Source: an uncultured Pseudomonas sp. (GTDB taxonomy: Bacteria > Pseudomonadota > Gammaproteobacteria > Pseudomonadales > Pseudomonadaceae). From it: a DNA stretch of 64,000 bases. A program made the translations under genes and the position numbers. The stretch is taken from positions 1 through 64,000 of the forward strand of contig NZ_CAJYDW010000004.1 in assembly GCF_913774235.1 (NCBI RefSeq), in the 5' to 3' direction. Of the stretch, positions 34,745 through 43,615 are shown piece by piece. Positions within the stretch are counted from its first letter, which is position 1. Every line of letters begins with the position of its first letter. Under the pieces are notes generated by a model. It searched no databases. It saw only the letters and a program-made list of their open reading frames with translations, and was not told the origin of the DNA.

Positions 34745-34995
34745 ATGCAGGCCAGGCAGCGCAGTCGCGACGACGCGAACGCCACCCTGAAGATCACCCG
34801 CGACCCCGGGACGGTGCTGGCGGGGATCGCTCGATCACCGAGATCAACTTCCTCATCGACATCGCTGCGGAGGAACAGGGGCAGGTCGCCCGTTCGATGG
34901 ATCTCAACCTGGTGAGCCTTCGCGACCTATCGATCCAGATCTCCGCCGGTGCCCATCAGAGCACCGCGGCGGCCCACGAGGTGTCGCGCCTGGCG
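34745..34995 (+). pseudogene. Methyl-accepting chemotaxis protein remnant
   Basis: A decayed C-terminal signalling-domain fragment. From 34745 one frame reads MQARQRSRDDANATL...GTVLAGIA, the usual MCP stretch before the last methylation helix. After a frameshift near 34830 another frame (34834-34995) reads ITEINFLIDIAAEEQGQVARSM, then LVSLRDLSIQISAGAHQSTAAAHEVSRLA, a clear but mutated MCP end. No upstream sensor or HAMP part exists. It lies between the kinase start and the diiron gene and may be the scar of a deleted chemoreceptor gene. Confidence 0.8.
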
Positions 34996-35156
34996 GCAGT
35001 TCCCGGTTTCGGCCGCCGACGAGTGGTACCTCCGGGAGTCCCTCGGCGTTGACGTCCGCAAGCGGGACGGTCCCGGTGGGCGCGGGCGCCAGGGTGGAAC
35101 CAAGCCCGGTCCGCTGGGCCGAACGCTGTGATCATCAGCTGCCAGATGTGCCCCTT

Positions 35157-36629
35157 ATGCAGACCACTACAAGAGCCGTTACCGGCCAGTACCAGGCGCC
35201 CACGCCCGTCACCTTCGAGCCTGCCAAGTCGCTCTACGCCGAGTTGCTGGTACCTCAGCCCAGCGCCGCCGCACGGGAGCGGGCAGGCCACTACCTCGCC
35301 GATCAGTTGCAGCTCGTGAGTCCTCTCGCGGCCGATCTGCCGGAAGACCCCGAGAGCCTGGAAGCCTGGATGCTGGAGAACACCGCCCGGGTCGGCGCCC
35401 AGTACCGCGACTACCTGGCCGCGCGCAAGGCCGGTGCCCCGCGGCGTTACTTCGGCAGCAAGGCCCAGGCGCTGTATTTTCTGCGGGGCGTCGCACCCAC
35501 CAAGCTGGTGGATGGTGCCTGGCTCTATGGCACGCTCGCCCACTGGGACGACCTGCGCTATCGCGCGGCCATCCAGATCTACCTGGAAGAGCTGGGCGAT
35601 GGCCAGCCGGACAAGAACCACGTGGTGCTCTATCGCAAGCTGCTGGCTAACCACGGCTGCGAGGACTTGTCGCCACTGAGCGACGATCACTATGTGCAGG
35701 GTGCCATCCAGCTGGCGCTGGCCCACCACGCTGATCGCTACCTGCCCGAGGTGCTCGGCTTCAATCTGGGTTACGAGCAACTGCCGCTGCACCTGTTGAT
35801 CACGGCCTACGAACTCAACGAGCTGGGCATCGACCCCTACTACTTCACCCTGCACGTAACGGTGGATAACGCCGGCACCGGCCATGCGCGCAAGGCGCTG
35901 CAGGCGGTACACGACGCCATGCCGGCCGACGGCCGCGCAGCCTTCTATCGGCGAGTGGTGCAGGGTTACTTGCTCAACGAACTCGGTGCCAGCACTACAT
36001 CGGTGATCGAAAGCTTCGATCTGGAGCAGGCGGTGATCGAGGTGCTGGCGGAAAAGAGCAGCGTCGGCCGCTACGTGCACTCCGATTACTGCCGGATTGG
36101 CGGGCGCAGCGTCAGCGACTGGCTAGGCGATCCGGCGCAGATCCCCGACTTCCTCCAAGTGATGCAGGAGCAGGGCTGGATCAAGCGTCACCAAGACCCC
36201 ACCAACAGCCGCTTCTGGCGCCTGATACAGGGCGAGCGCGCGGAGATGTTCGGCGTTTTCACCGCCTATGAGCAGCAGCTGATCCATGACTGGATCGCCG
36301 GTGACTTCATCCATAGCGGCGCCAAGCAGCGCGCCGCTGCCGAGCGCGTCGCGGTAGTGCCGCGCCGCGAGATCAGCTTTCGTGCCCGCCAGCGGCAGCA
36401 GGAACGGCTGTGTCCGGCGCTGGCGACGGAGCAGGGCATGGCGGCCAACGCCGCGAGCGCCCAGGCGAGTGACTGCGATAGGGACGAGGCGGCCCTGGAG
36501 CAACGCCTGGCCAGCCAGCCCAGTCGCGCTGCGGCCATGGCCCTGCTGGTCGAGCAGCTGTCGCCAGCCCGTCACCACAGCCGCGCCGGCCTGCTGGCGA
36601 CGCGGCTGTTCGTGGACCTGCTCGGCTAA
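35157..36629 (+). CDS. Haem-oxygenase-like iron-containing redox enzyme (HDO family)
   Basis: A 490-residue protein started at the ATG at 35157; the earlier non-ATG start reads into the chemoreceptor scar. The middle (about 95-260) matches the haem-oxygenase-like diiron oxidase pattern: YLEELGDG (E144/E145), NHVVLY (H155), GYEQLP/YELNELG (E207/E219), TLHVTVDNAGTGHA (H233, D237, H243), which supply the expected six-ligand set. Known relatives do N-oxygenation, desaturation or C-C cleavage. The last roughly 110 residues form a basic, charged tail that I do not recognise. It is followed by a terminator and then a methyltransferase gene. Substrate unknown. Confidence 0.78.
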   Translation: MQTTTRAVTGQYQAPTPVTFEPAKSLYAELLVPQPSAAARERAGHYLADQLQLVSPLAADLPEDPESLEAWMLENTARVGAQYRDYLAARKAGAPRRYFGSKAQALYFLRGVAPTKLVDGAWLYGTLAHWDDLRYRAAIQIYLEELGDGQPDKNHVVLYRKLLANHGCEDLSPLSDDHYVQGAIQLALAHHADRYLPEVLGFNLGYEQLPLHLLITAYELNELGIDPYYFTLHVTVDNAGTGHARKALQAVHDAMPADGRAAFYRRVVQGYLLNELGASTTSVIESFDLEQAVIEVLAEKSSVGRYVHSDYCRIGGRSVSDWLGDPAQIPDFLQVMQEQGWIKRHQDPTNSRFWRLIQGERAEMFGVFTAYEQQLIHDWIAGDFIHSGAKQRAAAERVAVVPRREISFRARQRQQERLCPALATEQGMAANAASAQASDCDRDEAALEQRLASQPSRAAAMALLVEQLSPARHHSRAGLLATRLFVDLLG

Positions 36630-36639
36630 GACCCAATAC

Positions 36640-36661
36640 AGGACCCGTGAGGGTCCTTTTT
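36640..36661 (+). terminator. Intrinsic terminator
   Basis: AGGACCC-GTGA-GGGTCCT followed by TTTTTC is a textbook hairpin plus T-run ten bases after the diiron gene stop. It should separate that gene from the methyltransferase gene, at least in part. Confidence 0.85.
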
Positions 36662-36690
36662 CATTTCGATTGCCATTCAAGGATCTGCCC

Positions 36691-37662
36691 GTGACGGCCA
36701 TGGAACATCCCGAACGTACCGCTGCCACCCCCGATCCCGCCGCGGCGCTGAAACTGCTGATCGAAACGCTGCGTGCAGCGGACTATCAGTTCATCACCCC
36801 GACCCCCGCGTCTCATGCGCGGGTCAACGCCCGTCCCGGCAATGCCTGGGCGCGGGACCTGCAAGGGATCTTCGGCTGGAGTCGGCCGTTCTCTGGCGAG
36901 CTGCTGCCGGAAGCCCTCATCGAGGCCCTGGCGGCGGCCGAGCTGCTGACCCCTGTGCCCGGCGGCTGGCGCAGCCGGGTGCGGGTATCCAGTCTGGCTG
37001 ACCAGCTGTTCGTGCATTCCGCCTATCCTACCGACGAGGCCGATGCGGTGTTCTTCGGCCCCGACACCTACCGCTATGCCAACGCCCTGGAAGCCCAGCT
37101 GCGCCATGACACCGGCGCCATCCGCCGGGCGGTGGACATCGGCAGCGGCGCCGGCCCCGGCGCCATCCTGGTCGCCCTGGCGCGGCCCGACGCCGAGGTG
37201 CTGGCGGTGGACATCAACGAGCGCGCCCTGGCCCTGACCCGGATCAACGCCGAGCTGGCCGGGGCCAGCAACGTCAAGGCGCGCTATAGCAATCTGCTGC
37301 ACGACGTGGACGGCGACTTCGATTTCATCCTCTCCAACCCGCCTTATCTGGTCGACCCGGGCGAGCGCGCCTATCGCCATGGCGGCGGTCCCCTGGGCGC
37401 CGGGCTGTCGCTGGCCATCCTCGATACCGCGCTGGAGCGCCTGGCACCGGGCGGCACCCTGTTGCTTTACACCGGGGTGGCCATGGTCGAGGGGCGCGAT
37501 CCCTTTCTGGCGGAGGTCCAGACGCGCCTGGCCGATAGCACCTTCGCCTGGCGCTATCGTGAGCTGGACCCGGACGTCTTTGGCGAAGAGCTGGAGGCGG
37601 GCGTCTACGCCCATACCGACCGGATCGCGGCGGTCATGCTGACGGTGACACGGCCGGCCTGA
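36691..37662 (+). CDS. Class I SAM-dependent methyltransferase with NPPY motif
   Basis: A 323-residue methyltransferase. I choose the GTG at 36691 because AAGGAT lies six bases before it; the ATG at 36700 is the alternative, and the track frame starting at 36382 is wrong. An N-terminal extension (about 1-120) precedes the Rossmann domain with VDIGSGAGPGAI, LAVDINERAL and the catalytic NPPYLVDPG motif, typical of N-methyltransferases acting on glutamine, adenine or a similar amide/amine group (HemK/PrmC-like). The extension and the neighbour suggest a special substrate, not release factor. Confidence 0.78.
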   Translation: MTAMEHPERTAATPDPAAALKLLIETLRAADYQFITPTPASHARVNARPGNAWARDLQGIFGWSRPFSGELLPEALIEALAAAELLTPVPGGWRSRVRVSSLADQLFVHSAYPTDEADAVFFGPDTYRYANALEAQLRHDTGAIRRAVDIGSGAGPGAILVALARPDAEVLAVDINERALALTRINAELAGASNVKARYSNLLHDVDGDFDFILSNPPYLVDPGERAYRHGGGPLGAGLSLAILDTALERLAPGGTLLLYTGVAMVEGRDPFLAEVQTRLADSTFAWRYRELDPDVFGEELEAGVYAHTDRIAAVMLTVTRPA

Positions 37663-37720
37663 CCGCAGGCTAAACTGGCGGGCGGAATGCTTCCGCCCCG
37701 TTCGTGCCCAGGAGTCCGCC

Positions 37721-38299
37721 ATGCAATTGCTGCTGAACCAGACCTCGCCCTATGCCCGCGCCGTGCGCGTCACCGCCCTGGAAGCCGGTTTCGGCGAACG
37801 CCTGGAGCTGGTATGGAGCGACCCCTGGAACGAGGACGCGCGACTGCTGGCGGCCAACCCGGCGAACAAGGTGCCCGTGTTGATCACCGACGAGGGCATC
37901 GCCCTCAGCGAAACCCTGCTGATTTGCCTCCATTTGCACCAGTTGGCGGGTGGCGGCGCGCTGACACCCGCGCAGTTGCAACTGGCCGGCCTCGGTCAGG
38001 GCCTGATCGACGCCACCTTCGCTACCGTGATCGGGCGCAAATATGGCGGCGTCGCCCAGGATGAAAGCGTGCTCGGCGCACGGCGCCTGGCAGCCATCGA
38101 GCGATTGCTGACGCGCCTAGAAGAAACCGCCGCGCTGGACGCCGAAGACCTCGACTTCGGCCATTACCTGGCGGCCGTCGGCCTGGACTATCTGAGCTTC
38201 CGCCTGCCGGAGATCGACTGGTCCGCTCGTGTGCGACTGGTGGCCTTCCACCGGCGCCTCGTGGCGCGTCCCAGCTTTAGCGCGACGACCTTCCAGTAA
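37721..38299 (+). CDS. Glutathione S-transferase family protein
   Basis: A 192-residue GST, slightly short for the family. The thioredoxin-like domain (about 1-80) starts LLLNQTSPYARAVRV, with the SPY(A) catalytic region, and carries NPANKVPVL with the cis-proline and SETLLIC with the glutathione-binding Ser. The helical domain follows. CAGGAG precedes the ATG. The reaction partner is unknown. Confidence 0.82.
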   Translation: MQLLLNQTSPYARAVRVTALEAGFGERLELVWSDPWNEDARLLAANPANKVPVLITDEGIALSETLLICLHLHQLAGGGALTPAQLQLAGLGQGLIDATFATVIGRKYGGVAQDESVLGARRLAAIERLLTRLEETAALDAEDLDFGHYLAAVGLDYLSFRLPEIDWSARVRLVAFHRRLVARPSFSATTFQ

Positions 38300-38308
38300 G
38301 ACGGAAAA

Positions 38309-38330
38309 CCCACGCGGCGGGCCGCGTGGG
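38309..38330 (-). terminator. Terminator of the acetoin operon
   Basis: CCCACGCGG-CCCG-CCGCGTGGG followed by TTTTCC, read on the minus strand, is just downstream of the butanediol dehydrogenase stop. The T-run is only on that side, so it mainly terminates the aco operon, but it also lies just after the GST gene. Confidence 0.8.
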
Positions 38331-38336
38331 AAAGCC

Positions 38337-39401
38337 CTACAGCTCGATCAGGATCTTCAGTTGGGTCCCGCCCTTGTCGAGCAGCGCCTCGAAGCCCTGT
38401 TCCACCACCTCGTCCAGGGCGATATGGCGGGTGACGACCTTCTCCGCCGGTAGCTGCCCGCTGGCGATGAGCGCGGCTACCTGGGGCCACATCAGCGTCG
38501 AATAGCACCAGGAGCCGCGCAGGTCGACGTCCTTGTAGGTCAGGGTGAAGCCGTCCAGCGCCGGCGGCTTGCCCTGCATCCCCACCTGCACCACCACGCC
38601 CTGGCGGCGCACCGCTTCCAGGCACAGCCCCAGCGGGGCCTCGGCGCCGACGCATTCGAAGGCCACGTCCACGCCGACGCCACCGGCGGTGTGGGCGCGC
38701 ACCTCGCGTAGCACATCGGTGCTGCCGGGATTGAGGGTGATAAGGCCGTCCACCAGGCGATGGGCCATTTCCAGGCGGTTGTCGTTGAGATCCACCAGGA
38801 AGATGCGGGTCGCCCCGGCGGCGCGGGCGGCCAGCACCTGCAACTGGCCGATGGGTCCGGCACCGGCCACCAGCACGCTGTCGCCGGGTTTCACTCCGCC
38901 CCTGTGGGTGGCGTAGACGGTGACCGCCGTGGGCTCGATCAGCGCCGCGTGTTCGGTGCTGAGGTGGTCCGGCATGGGGATGGCGTTGTAGTCCTCCACC
39001 AGGGAGTATTCGGCCATGCCGCCCCAAGGATGCGACAGGCCGATGATCGCCAGCTGCTCGCTGAGCTGGTACTGGCCGCGGCGGCCGTAATAGTCGTCCC
39101 GCGGCGAGACCATGGGCTGGATGGACACCCGGTCACCGGGTTTCACCGCGGTCACCTGGCTGCCCACGGCTTCCACCACGCCCGAATACTCGTGGCCGAG
39201 GATCTGGGGCACCTGGCCGCCGGTGTAGCTGTGCGGCGCGGTGGGAATGAAGATCGGCCCGCCTAGGTATTCGTGCAGGTCGGTGCCGCAGATGCCGCAG
39301 AACTGGTTTTTCACCAGCACCTGGGTAGGGCCCGGCGCGCCGGGCGGCGGAATGTCTTCCACCCGGATATCGCGGGCGGCATGGAAACGAGCAGCTTTCA
39401 T
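38337..39401 (-). CDS. 2,3-butanediol dehydrogenase (zinc-dependent)
   Basis: A 354-residue medium-chain dehydrogenase. Catalytic zinc ligands (CGICGTDLHEY and GHEYSGVVEAVG), and the nucleotide motif AGAGPIGQLQVLAARAAG are present. Its place as the last gene of the aco operon supports oxidation of 2,3-butanediol to acetoin. GAGGAG precedes the ATG, 12 bases after acoC. The terminator beyond it closes the operon. Confidence 0.88.
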   Translation of the reverse strand: MKAARFHAARDIRVEDIPPPGAPGPTQVLVKNQFCGICGTDLHEYLGGPIFIPTAPHSYTGGQVPQILGHEYSGVVEAVGSQVTAVKPGDRVSIQPMVSPRDDYYGRRGQYQLSEQLAIIGLSHPWGGMAEYSLVEDYNAIPMPDHLSTEHAALIEPTAVTVYATHRGGVKPGDSVLVAGAGPIGQLQVLAARAAGATRIFLVDLNDNRLEMAHRLVDGLITLNPGSTDVLREVRAHTAGGVGVDVAFECVGAEAPLGLCLEAVRRQGVVVQVGMQGKPPALDGFTLTYKDVDLRGSWCYSTLMWPQVAALIASGQLPAEKVVTRHIALDEVVEQGFEALLDKGGTQLKILIEL

Positions 39402-39413
39402 GATGAGACTCCT

Positions 39414-40535
39414 CTAGCGTTGGCAGCGGGGCAGAAAGGCCTGGATCAGGGCATTGACCCGGTCGGCGGCTTCCATCTGCACCATATGGCCCTGGCCCTC
39501 CAGGATCTCGACCTGGACGGCCGCGGGCAGGCCATCGGCATGCTGGACCGGAATGATGGCGTCGGCCTTGCCCCAGATCAGCAGCGCTGGCATCTCGCCG
39601 CCCAGTACCTGGCGCAGCACCTGGGCCTGCTGGCCGTTGGGGAAGAGGTTGCCTGCCAGCTGGTGCAGCGCCTGATCCACGCCTTCCAGGCGCTTGTACT
39701 TGAGCAGGTCCTCCAGCAGTGGCCGGGTGACCAGGCCGGGATCGCTGAACAGCAGACTGACCGGCCCCTTGAGCTGGTTGCGGCTGGTTGCGGCGACGAA
39801 GCCTTGCAGATAGTCGCCGTTGATCTCCGCACCCAGGCCGGCGCTGCCGATCAGCACCAGGCCGGCGACCCGCTGCGGCGCCACCTGCGCCAGATGCAAG
39901 GCCACGGCGCCGCCCATGGAATGGCCGACCAGCACGGCGCGGGGGATGTCCAGATGATCCAGCAGGCCGAGCACCGCGGCGCCCAGCTCGGCAAGGTCGC
40001 CCGTGGCCAGGGTCTTGCCGGACTGCCCATGGCCGGGCAGGTCCAGGGCGATCACCCGGCGCTCGGCGGCCAGGGCCTCGTGGTTGAACAGCCAGTTGTC
40101 CAGATCGCCGGAGAAACCATGGATCAGCACCAGCGGCAGGCCGCCTTCACCGCGTTCCAGATAGCGCAGCGGCCGGCCATCGAGTTCGATGCGCTGGGCC
40201 TGGGGACCGGCCTCGGCGGCGTCTTCGCCACCGGGTACGAAGGCTTCCTGGAAGCGGGCGATCACGGCGTCGATCTCGGCCTCGCTGGCGTCGCCTTCCA
40301 CCACGATGGCCAGCAGGGCGCCCACTGCCAGGGTCTCGTCCTCTTGTGCCAGGCAGCGGCGCAGGACGCCGGAGAAGGGCGCCTCGACGCTGCTGCTGAT
40401 CTTGTCGGTCTCGACGTCGAGCACCTCATCGCCCTTGGCGATGGGGTCGCCCTCGGCCTTGAGCCAGGCGTTGACCCGACCCTCGCTCATGGACAGGCCC
40501 CACTTGGGCATGGTCAGGGTATGGATCTGGCTCAT
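39414..40535 (-). CDS. acoC: Acetoin dehydrogenase E2, dihydrolipoyl acetyltransferase AcoC
   Basis: A 373-residue fusion typical of AcoC: an N-terminal lipoyl domain (about 1-80) with the lipoylated Lys in VETDKISSS, then an alpha/beta-hydrolase domain (about 125-370) with nucleophile GHSMGG. It lacks the catalytic domain of pyruvate dehydrogenase E2, as expected for this family. It overlaps acoB by four bases (ATGA). The complex cleaves acetoin to acetyl-CoA and acetaldehyde. Confidence 0.92.
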   Translation of the reverse strand: MSQIHTLTMPKWGLSMSEGRVNAWLKAEGDPIAKGDEVLDVETDKISSSVEAPFSGVLRRCLAQEDETLAVGALLAIVVEGDASEAEIDAVIARFQEAFVPGGEDAAEAGPQAQRIELDGRPLRYLERGEGGLPLVLIHGFSGDLDNWLFNHEALAAERRVIALDLPGHGQSGKTLATGDLAELGAAVLGLLDHLDIPRAVLVGHSMGGAVALHLAQVAPQRVAGLVLIGSAGLGAEINGDYLQGFVAATSRNQLKGPVSLLFSDPGLVTRPLLEDLLKYKRLEGVDQALHQLAGNLFPNGQQAQVLRQVLGGEMPALLIWGKADAIIPVQHADGLPAAVQVEILEGQGHMVQMEAADRVNALIQAFLPRCQR

Positions 40536-41551
40536 GCGGCCTGTCTCCCTTGGGTGATCTTGACCACGGCGCGCTCGATCTTGGCCGCGTCGGGGATATA
40601 GAGGTCTTCCAGGGCATCGGAAAAGGGCACCGGAGTGTGCGGCGCGGTCACCAGCTGCACCGGGGCGCGCAGGTCGTCGAAGGCCTGTTCGGCGAGCAGG
40701 GCGGCGATGTCGGTGGCTACCGAGCAGCGCGGATTGGCCTCGTCGATGACCACCGCGCGGCCAGTCTTCTCCACGCTTTCCAGGATGCTGTCGCTATCCA
40801 GCGGGCTGGTGGTGCGCAGGTCGAGCACCTCGCAGGAGATGCCCTGGCGCGCCAGGTTGGCGGCGGCGTCCATGGCCAGGTGCACCATGCGGCCATAGGT
40901 GATGAGGCTGACGTCGTCGCCTTCGCGCAGGAAGCTGGCTTCGCCGAAGGGGATGGCGTAGGACTCCTCCGGCACCTCGCCCTGCATGCCGTAGAGCAGC
41001 TTGTGCTCGCAGAAGATCACCGGGTCGTTGTCGCGGATGGCCTGGATCAGCAGCCCCTTGGCGTCATAGGGGGTGGCCGGGCAGACCACCTTGAGCCCGG
41101 GGATATGGGTCCACCAGGCCGTCAGCATCTGAGAATGCTGGGCGGCGGCCCGGAGGCCGGCGCCGACCATGGTGCGCAAGACCAGGGGAGTGACCGCCTT
41201 GCCGCCGAACATGTAGCGGAATTTGGCTGCCTGGTTGAGTATCTGGTCCAGGCAGCAGCCGGCGAAGTCGACGAACATCAATTCGCACACCGGCCGGGTG
41301 CCACGGGCGGCGGCACCCACCGCCGCGCCGACATAGCCGATCTCCGACAGCGGGGTGTCCAGCACCCGCCCGGGGAACTTGTGGTAGAGACCCTTGGTGA
41401 CCCCGAGCACGCCGCCCCAGGCGTCCTGTTCGCCGGGCGCGCCGGCGCCTCCGGCGTTGTCCTCGCCCATGAGGAAGACGGTGGGATCGCGGCGCATCTC
41501 CTGTTCCAGGGCTTCGTTGATGGCTTGCTGGTAGCTGATCTTTCTGGCCAT
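40532..41551 (-). CDS. acoB: Acetoin dehydrogenase E1 beta AcoB
   Basis: A 339-residue transketolase-like beta subunit: FLMGEDNAGGAGAPGEQDAWGGVLG, LDTPLSEIGYVG and VICPATPYDAKGLL-type segments match AcoB and PDH-E1 beta, and the C-terminal transketolase domain is complete. It works with AcoA to bind thiamine diphosphate and cleave acetoin. AAGGAG precedes the start, and a CA motif lies directly before that. Confidence 0.92.
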   Translation of the reverse strand: MARKISYQQAINEALEQEMRRDPTVFLMGEDNAGGAGAPGEQDAWGGVLGVTKGLYHKFPGRVLDTPLSEIGYVGAAVGAAARGTRPVCELMFVDFAGCCLDQILNQAAKFRYMFGGKAVTPLVLRTMVGAGLRAAAQHSQMLTAWWTHIPGLKVVCPATPYDAKGLLIQAIRDNDPVIFCEHKLLYGMQGEVPEESYAIPFGEASFLREGDDVSLITYGRMVHLAMDAAANLARQGISCEVLDLRTTSPLDSDSILESVEKTGRAVVIDEANPRCSVATDIAALLAEQAFDDLRAPVQLVTAPHTPVPFSDALEDLYIPDAAKIERAVVKITQGRQAA

Positions 41552-41562
41552 GGTGGCGCTCC

Positions 41563-41570
41563 TTGTTGTT
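41563..41570 (-). promoter_or_regulatory. Crc/Hfq CA motif before acoB
   Basis: AACAACAA on the minus strand, in the 25-base gap between acoA and acoB and directly upstream of the AAGGAG site of acoB. It marks this operon as a likely catabolite-repressed target. Confidence 0.55.
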
Positions 41571-41576
41571 TTCCGA

Positions 41577-42554
41577 TCAGGCGTAGGTGACGTAGACGTC
41601 GGTGAGCAGGTCTTCCGGGCCGGGCTTGGGATCGGCCTTGGCCTTGCGCACGGCGTCCTCGATGAGCTGTTCCACTTCCTGGTCGATGCTGTCGAGCAGG
41701 GCGGGTTGCAGCTGGCCGGAGCGCGTCACCCGCTCGCGGAATTGCATGAGGCAGTCACGCTGCTCGCGGGCCTGCTTGACCTCGTTGGGATCGCGATAGG
41801 TCTGGGCGTCGCCCTCGAAGTGGCCGAAGTAGCGGGTGAACTTCACTTCGATCAGCGAGGGGCCTTCGCCGGCTCGGGCGCGGGCCACGGCGGCCGCAGC
41901 GGCTTCATGGACGGCGAAGAAGTCGAAGCCGTCCACCGTCACCCCGGGCATGCCGAAGCCGGCGGCGCGGTCGGCGATGTGATCGCAGGCCACCGACCAG
42001 TTGGAGGCGGTGGCCTCGGCATAGCCGTTGTTCTCGGCGACGAAGATGCAGGGGAGATTCCACACCGACGCCAGGTTCATGGCCTCGAACACCGCGCCCT
42101 CGTTGGAGCCGCCATCGCCGAAGAAGGCCACGGCCACGGCGTCGCTGCCCTTGAGCTTGGCCGCCAGGGCGGCACCGGCGGCCAGGGGCGCGCCAGCCCC
42201 GACGATGCCGTTGGCGCCGAGCATGCCCTTTTCCAGGTCGGCGATGTGCATGGAGCCGCCCTTGCCCTGGCAGACCCCGGTCTTCTTGCCGTAGATCTCG
42301 GCCATCATGCCGTAGACGTCCACGCCCTTGGCGATGCAGTGGCCGTGGCCGCGGTGGGTGGAGGCGATGCTGTCCTCGTGGCCCAGGTGGGCCATGACGC
42401 CGGCGGCCGAGGCCTCTTCGCCGGCATAGAGGTGGACGAAGCCGGGGATCTCGCCGGTGGCGAATTCCACGTGCAGCCGCTCCTCGAAGGCGCGGATGGT
42501 GCGCATCACCCGGTAGGCATGGCTCAATTGGTCGACGCTTGGGGTCTCGCTCAT
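41577..42554 (-). CDS. acoA: Acetoin dehydrogenase E1 alpha AcoA
   Basis: A 325-residue alpha subunit with the thiamine diphosphate motif GDGGSNEGAVFEAMNLA...NN (GDG to NN spacing is right) and GHGHCIAKG as the conserved His-loop. Length and order agree with AcoA. GGAGA precedes the ATG. It follows acoX with the stop codon only two bases away from its start. Confidence 0.92.
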   Translation of the reverse strand: MSETPSVDQLSHAYRVMRTIRAFEERLHVEFATGEIPGFVHLYAGEEASAAGVMAHLGHEDSIASTHRGHGHCIAKGVDVYGMMAEIYGKKTGVCQGKGGSMHIADLEKGMLGANGIVGAGAPLAAGAALAAKLKGSDAVAVAFFGDGGSNEGAVFEAMNLASVWNLPCIFVAENNGYAEATASNWSVACDHIADRAAGFGMPGVTVDGFDFFAVHEAAAAAVARARAGEGPSLIEVKFTRYFGHFEGDAQTYRDPNEVKQAREQRDCLMQFRERVTRSGQLQPALLDSIDQEVEQLIEDAVRKAKADPKPGPEDLLTDVYVTYA

Positions 42555-42555
42555 C

Positions 42556-42563
42556 TTATTGTT
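42556..42563 (-). promoter_or_regulatory. Crc/Hfq CA motif before acoA
   Basis: AACAATAA on the minus strand matches AANAANAA, lies between the GGAGA ribosome-binding site and the acoA ATG, and overlaps the acoX stop codon. Confidence 0.45.
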
Positions 42564-43605
42564 CTCCAGGATTGCCGAGGGGCGACGCGGGCCGGCGGTG
42601 GACCAGCAGGCGCTGCCGCGCCGCCAGCTCCAGCACCCGCTCCACGTCGATGCTCAGGGGGCCGTCGAGGTCGAGCGTCACCTGGGGACGCGCCTCGGGC
42701 CCGAATTCGATTTCCCGCTCGCCATCCAGCGCCAGGGTGCCGGCCGCCAGCGCCAGGGTGCGCGGCTCGCCCGGCAGCAGCATGCCGCTGGCGGCGATAC
42801 CGGCCTGGGCCAGCACGCCGGGGGCGAGGGGCACTGTGAGTTGCGCCGGGGCCTCCGGCTCCAGCCGAACCCAGCCGCCATGGGGGGCACTGCGCGCGAC
42901 GGGGTGCCAGAGACCGCAGAGCGCCGAGAGGCCGATGGCCCAGGGCTCGGCGAAGGTAGTGAAGACCTCGGCCAGGTCCTCCACCTGGGTCACTGCCCGG
43001 GCGCCGAGATAGGCCTGGCGACAGACCGCCACGTCCACCAGCGCCCAGTCGCGCAGGCCGCGCTCAGGCACCTCGACGCGCAGCCGCTTGTTGCGCCGTA
43101 GCGCCAGGGCCGGATCGACCCGGCCGCTGGCCACCAGGCCGCCGGCCAGGCCCGCGCTGGTGGCCTCGCGCAATTCGGGAAAGGCGTTATTGGTGCCGGT
43201 GGACAGGGTCAGCAGCGGCAGATCGCCCACCTCGGCGGCCACCGCCTTGTGGGTGCCGTCGCCGCCGAGCACGGCGATCACCGCCGCCCCTTGGCCGAGC
43301 AGGGCGCGTGCAGCGCGGCGGGTATCGTCGACGGTCTGGGTCAGCGGCAGGTCGAGAAAGACCAGCTCCGGCCAGCGCTGCTCGCGGGCCTGGCGACTGC
43401 CACTGGCCTTGAGCACGGCAGCGGCGATGCCGGTCATGTCCGGTGGCAGCAATACCCGTTCCACCCCGGTGGCACCAAAGGCGGCCAAGAGGCGCATCAC
43501 CACCCCGGCCTTGTCGGTGCTGGAAGTGAGGGCGGCGTTACCGGTCAGGCGGCGCAGGTCGCGCCCCGAGGCGGGATTGGGCAGGATGCCGACGGTCACG
43601 GGCAT
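42556..43605 (-). CDS. acoX: AcoX, ATP-NAD kinase-like protein of the acetoin operon
   Basis: A 349-residue protein started at the ATG at 43605 (MPVTVGILPNPASGRD) after AGGAGAG; the longer track frame runs through the upstream gene. The NAD-kinase-like domain shows VLGGDGTHKAVA and STGTNNAFPE. AcoX proteins are encoded with acoABC in Pseudomonas and Ralstonia, but their role is unclear; a nucleotide-related step is presumed from the fold. Confidence 0.87.
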   Translation of the reverse strand: MPVTVGILPNPASGRDLRRLTGNAALTSSTDKAGVVMRLLAAFGATGVERVLLPPDMTGIAAAVLKASGSRQAREQRWPELVFLDLPLTQTVDDTRRAARALLGQGAAVIAVLGGDGTHKAVAAEVGDLPLLTLSTGTNNAFPELREATSAGLAGGLVASGRVDPALALRRNKRLRVEVPERGLRDWALVDVAVCRQAYLGARAVTQVEDLAEVFTTFAEPWAIGLSALCGLWHPVARSAPHGGWVRLEPEAPAQLTVPLAPGVLAQAGIAASGMLLPGEPRTLALAAGTLALDGEREIEFGPEARPQVTLDLDGPLSIDVERVLELAARQRLLVHRRPASPLGNPGEQ

Positions 43606-43615
43606 GGCGACTCTC

